A model generated the notes under the pieces. That model had not been told where the DNA came from, searched no databases, and saw only the letters and a program-made list of their open reading frames with translations. Position numbers and translations under genes: made by a program. Below, piece by piece: positions 57,401 through 64,000 of a DNA stretch of 64,000 nucleotides (positions within the stretch are counted from its first letter, which is position 1; each line of letters begins with the position of its first letter). The DNA is from Phoebastria nigripes. Taxonomy: Eukaryota; Chordata; Aves; Procellariiformes; Diomedeidae. The stretch covers positions 3,359,728 through 3,423,727 of the forward strand of contig JAYKAV010002442.1 in assembly GCA_035582835.1 (NCBI GenBank), read 5' to 3'.

Positions 57401-60253
57401 TGCTAGCTGTAGCATGCCACCTCCTCTTTTTCTTATTTCTCCTGCCAGCAAAGACAGAGAAAAAGGGAAGGGAAAGAGCAGAGCAGACGAACAGATTGAA
57501 TTCTTGCTTCACCTAAGAATTTGGGTAAAATACAGAATAAGAATTTAATTACTCGCAACTTGACCCTCCCCGCCAGGTTGGGCAGTGGACAGTGGGCTGG
57601 CACAGCAGCAGGCAGACAGGCAGGACGCAGGCCACCCGGCCATGCCCCGCTCTCCCCAGCCCAGCCGAGGAAGGCAGAGTGCTCCCAGGGGACCGGCATC
57701 ACTTCCAAACATCTCTCTGTATTTTTCCTTCCCTCTGAAAGGATGAATTACCAGTAAAGTCTGTTTCTTTTTGTAAAGAACCACTTGCTTAAGTAACAGC
57801 ACTGGTTTATTTTGGGCTGCCCTCCTCTAAACACCCCTAGGTAGGTACGGCTTCACTCGTCTCCCACCGCTCTCGCTGGAAACACCTACGCAAGGTTTGG
57901 ACATGGCAACAACCGCTGCAATGCAAAGTAGGAAACTGAAATATTTTAAGGGGCTTTATATCTCAGACTCCACTTCCATATGAACAGGAACCCTCCGTTT
58001 AAGTAAGAACAACAGACCTAAGGGAGTTAAATACGGGAAAACAGGCTCCTGAGCACCAAAAGGATGAACAGCACAACCCCGGCTAGTCCAGCTGCCCTTC
58101 GCCGGAGCAGACCGATGCTGCAGGAGCTGCGAGGAGGAGCTCCACAACAGACACACCAGCTACTCCACCACGCACACCGCTGACAGAGCAGAGGTATCTC
58201 CCGGCAGGTCCGTCCCAGTTTCTTTATAAGTTGGGAGCACATCATGAAGTGTAGGTAGTAACAGGTTTGCAGTGTTGCCCTTGGCCTGGCACAGGTTCAC
58301 CACCACTGAATTTTAATCTATTTCAAATTAAATGAAGAGAACTAAGTTTCCTTCTTCAGTTCCTCTGGGCAAGAGGCAAGCAGGCAAACTGAGAAAATGC
58401 AACGTACCGGTCATGTGAGAAACCATGCTATTAGCTAATGAAAAAACAATAACCACCGAACAGCAGCTGAGCAGGGATTCCTACAATTCCATCGCCCAAA
58501 CTAGAGGCAAGTCACCAGACAGACATCAGTGCGAGGATCCTGCTTCAGGAGTTTCACCCTTCCCTTGCAGTCCTAGCTGTGCACCACGGCTGCCCACGAG
58601 CNGGGCAGAGGGGAAGGCGGCAGTCCCAGGGACCTCCGCCATGCCGACCCAACCCAGCTCCAGCTCCCCTCGCCCACCGGCACTGCTGTGAAAGAGCAGG
58701 GAGCGCACGTCATGCCAGGGGAAGGACAGCGGGACTCTGCAGGCCCCCATGTTTCCTTTCCTACAGGAGGAGAGACCAACGAGACCATCAAGTTAGCATT
58801 GCTCTTCGGACATAATCTGCTTGGCGATACGGATGCCCTTTACCCAAGTCTGCTTAGTAGTATCGCACTTCCCAAACTGGGTTAGTGAGACGAGGCAAGG
58901 GGCACGAGCAACAGCCGAGCCCCAGAGCAACATGCCGGGATAGTGCCCGACAGAGGCTTTTTGCCAAACCAGAAGCCGCAAGGAGACCTGTTTTCAGTTT
59001 CACCTTTCCCATCAGGTGGGCACAACACAGTCCTTTCCACGCTCCCCGACAGCTCTCCAACACACCACCGCTCCTGAAACCCAGCCTGCTAAACTCCCTC
59101 TCTGCCCACGGGAACCATCACCTCCTCGCCGCNTCCCGCTTCACTTCTGCTGCGCTGGGCTGCAAGAGAATACCAGGAAAGCTCCCTGCTTGCTATGGGA
59201 TGCCCTCACACCATCTAAGGATTATTAAGGCTTTGAAAAATACTTTTTGATCTGGAGAATGAAGTTCTGAAGCCTTTGTTCACCTAGCTTTTTGCACTGT
59301 TGGTAGGACCCAACTCTCCTTTCAAAAGGGCCTTAGGATCATCTGCACTACTTTCACACAGCTGCATGGAAAGTTGGCGTTGAACCGGCACAAGAGACAT
59401 GCCCAGAAGCAGTAGCAGCAACTAAAAAAATAAGAAAGAGAAACTTTGGTTTAAAATAAAATAAAATTGAAAAGAAAGAGAGAAAAGGTAAACACAGGTG
59501 CAAGTTGACTCACGAGAGGGGTATTTGCAGGGCATAACCCCACAACCCTGGAGATCTAGATCTACATTCCCAGCTTCGTTTTACCGTTACAACCTTCATT
59601 GCACAGGACTCAAAATCACTCTCATATGGTTGTTAAGTTTCATAAATAATGTGAAAACTATATGCAACAGATACATCGTATTTCCAAAAAATTATAAGAA
59701 AAGTTACATCAAATTAAAAAGTAGCTTCATGAATGAAGATACTGCTCTAAGTGCACTTTCCCTGCAAGTGCAGCCAGTGCCTCAGCGCTGGATATGAAGA
59801 AAAAAAAAAACCAAAACCAAAAAAATCAGATTTAAAAACTTAAGTCCGGTTTCAACCAGTCAAAACCGGGCCAAGCAGAAACTGAGTGTGCTCTCGGCAC
59901 TGTCCCATGAGGGAGTCCCTATGATGCTTCGTTATCCAGATAGGTTTGTATGTCCTTGTTGAGACTGTAAACAATCCTTCTTTCCTGAACTGTCCTCTTT
60001 ATTGGCAAAACAAAGTAAAATATTTTATTATTTTTTTTTTTTTAAAATAGAACATTAAAATTAACCCAGAAGAAAAGAAACGAAACACAGTGAGCTTGTT
60101 GGAGTCCATAGGATCTGGTCTGGAAGAGCTCGGAAAACGTGTTCAGTGTTTTCTCCTGTTTTCAGCTGGAACTGTACCAGAGATCGGGTTACTTGGGGAA
60201 GAGGGGAACAGAACGAGAAAACAAAGGATGCGGAATAAGAGACCGTGGTCATC
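54480..60253 (-). other. XPR1: Probable XPR1 3' UTR
   Basis: About 5.8 kb follow the XPR1 stop codon without any coding exon. Human XPR1 has a 3' UTR of several kb (from memory), so most of this may be transcribed. Sense AATAAA signals occur at 59998-60003 (proximal), 57806-57811, 57380-57385 and 57165-57170. The low-GC block at 54,540-54,960 looks like the far end of a UTR, but I found no canonical poly(A) signal there. The distal limit is an inference. Confidence 0.45.
59998..60003 (-). terminator. XPR1: Proximal poly(A) signal of XPR1 (AATAAA)
   Basis: GCCAATAAAGAGG in sense, about 250 bases after the stop codon. It would give a short-UTR transcript form. Longer forms would use signals further down. 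Confidence 0.5.
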
Positions 60254-60314
60254 TCATGTGTTCGCTTCATTCGCTAGGTCCTCTATCAATACCTTAGTGT
60301 CACAAGCCTTGGAC
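60254..60314 (-). CDS. XPR1: XPR1 last coding exon
   Basis: After TTTTTTTTTCCAG it encodes (Q)[19 protein letters not shown] and TGA (60256-60254). It is too short to stand out as an open frame and was found by matching the phase left by the preceding exon. Confidence 0.9.
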
Positions 60315-63300
60315 CTGGAAAAAAAAAACAAACAGAAAACACTCATCGGGGAGAAGAAATTCCCATTACTACATGCAGAGAGTAAAACCACAGTGCGCTT
60401 GAAAAACCTTTCTTACACGGAGAGGGAATAAGCAGGCTACTGGAATTGTTTCACACCCTCCCACTCTCACTGGGAATAGCAGAGCCTTATAAATATGCCC
60501 CAGTTGTCCCTCAGCATCCTCCGCCCACGGCACTGCCCACGCTACACCACGCCGGCCACCCTGCACGCACGGACAATGCCCTCTGCCGGGCTGNGCCGAC
60601 GAACGGCCGGGGACCGCTGCGGCACTGCTGGGTGCGGTGCGGTGCGTCCATCCAGCCCTCCACACAAAACTCCATAAAACCGTTGCAGCAGGCGCTGCAA
60701 ATCTAAAGGAGTGTTCCTGCTCAATCTGTCACTGGGCTGCACAAAGGTACAGCAGCTTATTTTGGAATATGCTTGACGTGTCCCAGTTTACTGCATGTCT
60801 GAGGGGTAAACGGACATGGTTCTAGGGAATTTGACCAGGCTTTGGCCCACATCCCCTCTGCATAAAGTTTTTCAGTCTCTAGTGGCCACACGAAGACTGT
60901 TGGTATTGGTCACATCTGTGTACTCTGACCCAACATGGATATGAGACAAGCATGGCCCAAGGGCTGCGGCTCAGGCCAGAGCACACTCTTTGCGTGACAG
61001 CCACGGCCTCCTTTTCCTCCCATCCACCCCTCCCATGCNGTGATGCAACAGGGGGATGTGCTGCGGGGATTGCACAACAATCCTGACATGCTGTGCTTCA
61101 GCGTCCCCAGGGAGCCCAAGCTTGCCTCCTGGCCAAAGGGCAGGGCTCTGCAGCTGGGCTGCTGGGGCAGAAGTGATGCCTGGACACTGGAGCACCCTGT
61201 GACGCTCGGAGCACAGCCACTGCAGTGAAGATAAGCAGTCAACAGGTTCAGGGCTGGGGTGTAAAGTGGGGAAACGTCTAGGATGTAAGGAGGAGGCGTG
61301 GAAAGAAAAAACGCATGGATTTAGATTTGGGAGAGGAAAGGGTCTGAGATCTCACACAGGAAATCTTAACCAAATGATAACTGAAATCTTGCAGTGGTCT
61401 GAAGCCTGGAAATGGTCAGTTGATGGGAACCTCTCTTCCAGGGTTGGATTTACAACCTCTAGCAACTGCTACAGGCTATTTTTTGCAGCAGGGGGAGTTT
61501 TGTAAAGGGAAATTCCTTTTCCAGTGGTTTACCAGAACCCCAAGATGATGTAAAGGATGGATCAACCCTCCAGCAGAAAAATATTCATTTACTAACTGGA
61601 CCTGTCCTTCCTTTGAATGACTATCTTAGCTGAGATCTTCACATGATTACCCAGTCCATAAATGGCCACCAAGCGTTAACAACTGCTCTAACACATGATT
61701 TGGTTTGTTGCGCTAGAGGAGAGGCAAAACATACTGTGAAGCAAGACGAGGTCTACGCAAGGACACGCTCTGGCTGCGCTTCCACTGTTTGTTCTTGCGG
61801 CGGTTTCGTACACCATCTTCCTGGTCCATCATCTGATCCAAGAGCGTCAGGTCATCGGCGTTGAGTGGTGCCACAGAGATGTCCCTCACGGCACGGAACT
61901 CACCACAGTTGTTCAGGTGCTCGTTCTCCAGACGGAAGAAGTTCCACACAAACCGCCTGGGTGGAGAAAAAGTGAAAACTACCAATTCGGTTCCACTTTT
62001 ACAGGCATTGCCCGTGTTTGGCAAAGCACTGGTACATGCACCTAGATACCACTGACTGTTCTCACTGATCAAAGTGCCTCTGGGAACACGCAGGCAGTAT
62101 GGAGAAACAGCAAATGACAAACAGCAGCACCTNCTAAAACATCTTCCCAACTCTCTGGAGAAGAACAGATCTGTCAGGCTCATTCATTGTCCTAACCATG
62201 ACAGCCCTAGCCTGGACNGCATGGAGGCACCAGGCGTTACAAGTGAAATGCAACCTCCACCATCTACATGAATGAGGTTCAGCTTCAAGGGCTTTTACTC
62301 ATCNTGAGAAGTTGTGGGGGTAGGTCTCCAGCTAGAGTACAAGTGTGTAAAGAGCCCTGAAACCTTGCAGGACCCAAATTAGTGTTTGGAAAAGCAGCAG
62401 AGATTTGAGAATAATTGTAAACCTGAGAATCAAGTGAAATTTCATCTGGAAATTTCAACAAGGTAATTTTAAGGAGAAATTTAGTAATAACAAAACCCTC
62501 AGGATTAGGTCTAGGTTCAGAAGAAACTGCAAANGCAGCATGAAGGACCCAGCCCCGCATTGCTGCAGAGCCCTCTACAGCTTTCTTCACTCAGCACCCT
62601 ATTCAGATCAAATGCTCCTGTTAAACCTAGTCTTCCATTTCAAGGACTGGTACCTTCCATGTCCAAGGAGCAAGGCACTTCCCACCNCGCTGACGTTAAT
62701 ACAAGTAACAAAAACGTAGAAGAGAAATGAACCGTTCAGTCAAGCAGCCTTACCGGAATACCTCAAGTGGGGCAAATACAGTAGAAATGATGTCCCCAGC
62801 ATACGGAAAGATTTGCATGGAAGTGAGGGAGATCTGGATGGTCCACGCAAAACGCAGGATCACGTCTTCTACAATGGCACAATAGTAGTATGCCTGAAGA
62901 ACAAGACAGACAAACCAGACAGCTCATCGTACATGCTCTGCACAGAAGACAGACCTCTTCAGGCCTTCAGGAAGATACAGAATTTGCTGCTCAACTGCTA
63001 GGAAAGTGAACAGTATGAAATGATCTCTTTGAAACAAATGAACTCTACTAGAGCTCTTTCTAGAGCTAGAAAATCCCAGCACACAGTGTTCAGGAAGCAC
63101 CAGTGGCCAACTGCAACATGCTCTAAACTCAGCAAGTTTTGTTAAAATATTAAAAGCCTTTCCTAATGTAAGAGCAGGCTGTATACGCACTTTCTGTGGG
63201 TAGACAATTCCTTCTCGAAGAAAGGTATTTTCACCAGCATTTTTGTCAAAGAGACCCCAGTCCATCTTCAGGTCCCAAATAAGGGTATAGCAAGAGCTGA

Positions 63301-63357
63301 TGAAATAGAAGATAATCCACAGGTAGAAGAACACTTGGGTGTCACTGTGGTTTTTAG
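60254..63357 (-). CDS. XPR1: XPR1 phosphate exporter, C-terminal four exons (partial)
   Basis: Four minus-strand exons (63357-63191, 62893-62754, 61956-61735, 60314-60254) join in phase and encode about the last 196 residues of XPR1. This is the end of the EXS domain plus the cytoplasmic tail. The reading begins at [16 protein letters not shown], passes [40 protein letters not shown] and [20 protein letters not shown], and ends [13 protein letters not shown] then TGA. XPR1 is the plasma-membrane exporter of inorganic phosphate in animals. Its SPX domain, encoded upstream and outside this window, senses inositol pyrophosphates. The gene is named for its use as a receptor by some mouse retroviruses. 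The tail near the stop differs from the mammalian sequence as I remember it (DLANEA where I expect DTDDEA). Earlier exons lie beyond 64,000. Confidence 0.96.
61735..61956 (-). CDS. XPR1: XPR1 penultimate coding exon
   Basis: Encodes [20 protein letters not shown] through SLRRPRLAS, with acceptor CCACCCAG and donor GTATGT. The frame runs on for a few codons into the intron (YVLPLL then stop), which could give an alternative short tail if the intron were retained. Confidence 0.95.
62754..62893 (-). CDS. XPR1: XPR1 EXS-domain exon
   Basis: Encodes [38 protein letters not shown] and VFAPLEVF, between TTCTTCAG and GTAAGG. Confidence 0.96.
63191..63357 (-). CDS. XPR1: XPR1 EXS-domain exon (first in window)
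   Basis: Encodes [20 protein letters not shown] (membrane segment), [20 protein letters not shown] and [14 protein letters not shown], between TTTTCCAG and GTGCGT. It starts with two bases of an Ala codon. Confidence 0.96.
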
Positions 63358-64000
63358 CTGGAAAAGAGAAGAACAGCATACTTCTGTACAACTTAAAGCA
63401 GATTGCTTCTTAAAACAGCTACAAATTGGCTAACATGATCAGTGGAAATAACACCCCTTTCATTCAAGTTCTGGGAAAAATCAGGCTAGCTAATCTGAAC
63501 TAAACCGAAAGCCTCACCAGGACCGGCTTTATATTGTCATTTAAATTTCAGTTTCATCTCGTTCAACGTTTTGCACTTGGGATTGAAATTTGTACTAATA
63601 TTTTTATTTTCTTGAAACTTGTGGTAGACCTGCCATTCTAACTCTGAACAGCAGGTGGAAGCTGAGGGCCGTATTTCAGAAAAGACACAGGCTTGTACAA
63701 AGGAAAAGCAATGAGGCAGTGCTCAGCTAGGAGGGTTTTGTAAGAATATTTTAGTTTGTCTAAGTATAAACAACTGTGAATTAGTGGACTAAAAGCCTGA
63801 AAGAGGATGGGCAGTGCAGGAATTTCCACTAGCCGTTTCAGAGGTTGTGGTGGCAGGGGAAAATAAGCAAAAAGAAGGCAATACATTAACATGTATGTAC
63901 GAATCCTGAAGAAGGCTCAGTAGAGTTTTAAATGCCCATACAGAGCTCCTCTTCGTGAAACAAAGGACTGTGGGACCAAAGCCTGCTCACTTGTGGATAT
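63358..64000 (-). other. XPR1: XPR1 intron (continues outside window)
   Basis: AT-rich intronic sequence with no exon recognised. The next upstream XPR1 exon must lie beyond the end of the window. Confidence 0.7.

Overview
The window is nuclear DNA of a vertebrate, most likely a bird. It carries four neighbouring genes that I recognise from their encoded proteins: IER5 (minus strand, complete), STX6 (plus strand, complete except exon 1), KIAA1614 (minus strand, complete coding region) and the 3' end of XPR1 (minus strand, last four coding exons). From memory this is the gene order of human chromosome 1q25.3 (XPR1, KIAA1614, STX6, IER5), seen here in the opposite orientation. The bird assignment is inferred from compact introns (STX6 exons 2-8 span under 10 kb), very few interspersed repeats, GC-rich gene ends, and the absence of any recognisable MR1 exons between IER5 and STX6, where mammals carry MR1. 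The species cannot be named.

Layout: 1-16.6 kb is gene-free, GC-rich intergenic sequence with only simple repeats. 16.66-18.3 kb is the single-exon immediate-early gene IER5 with a TATA, GC-box and CCAAT promoter in a CpG-rich block. 18.3-27.4 kb is intergenic, with short tandem repeats and one degraded CR1-like fragment in an AT-rich patch near 24.2 kb. 27.4-28.7 kb is a CpG island with a 107-base assembly gap that probably hides STX6 exon 1. 30.5-42.6 kb holds STX6 exons 2-8 and a 3' UTR of about 2.2 kb. 42.6-43.7 kb separates the converging STX6 and KIAA1614 genes. 43.75-51.4 kb holds KIAA1614: nine coding exons whose phases all join, giving a 971-residue protein with a C-terminal PDZ-like domain. 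51.4-54.5 kb is its GC-rich upstream region with several candidate non-coding exons. 54.5-60.25 kb is probably the long XPR1 3' UTR, and 60.25-63.36 kb holds the XPR1 C-terminal exons.

The genes are not an operon and share no pathway. Syntaxin-6 is a trans-Golgi/endosome SNARE, XPR1 is a plasma-membrane phosphate exporter, IER5 is a stress-induced nuclear regulator, and KIAA1614 is poorly characterised. The most distinctive feature is STX6 intron 2, an AT-AC minor-spliceosome intron with textbook donor, branch-site and acceptor sequences. I found no mobile system, CRISPR array, or convincing new gene system. Most long open frames here are GC-rich antisense shadows of real exons.
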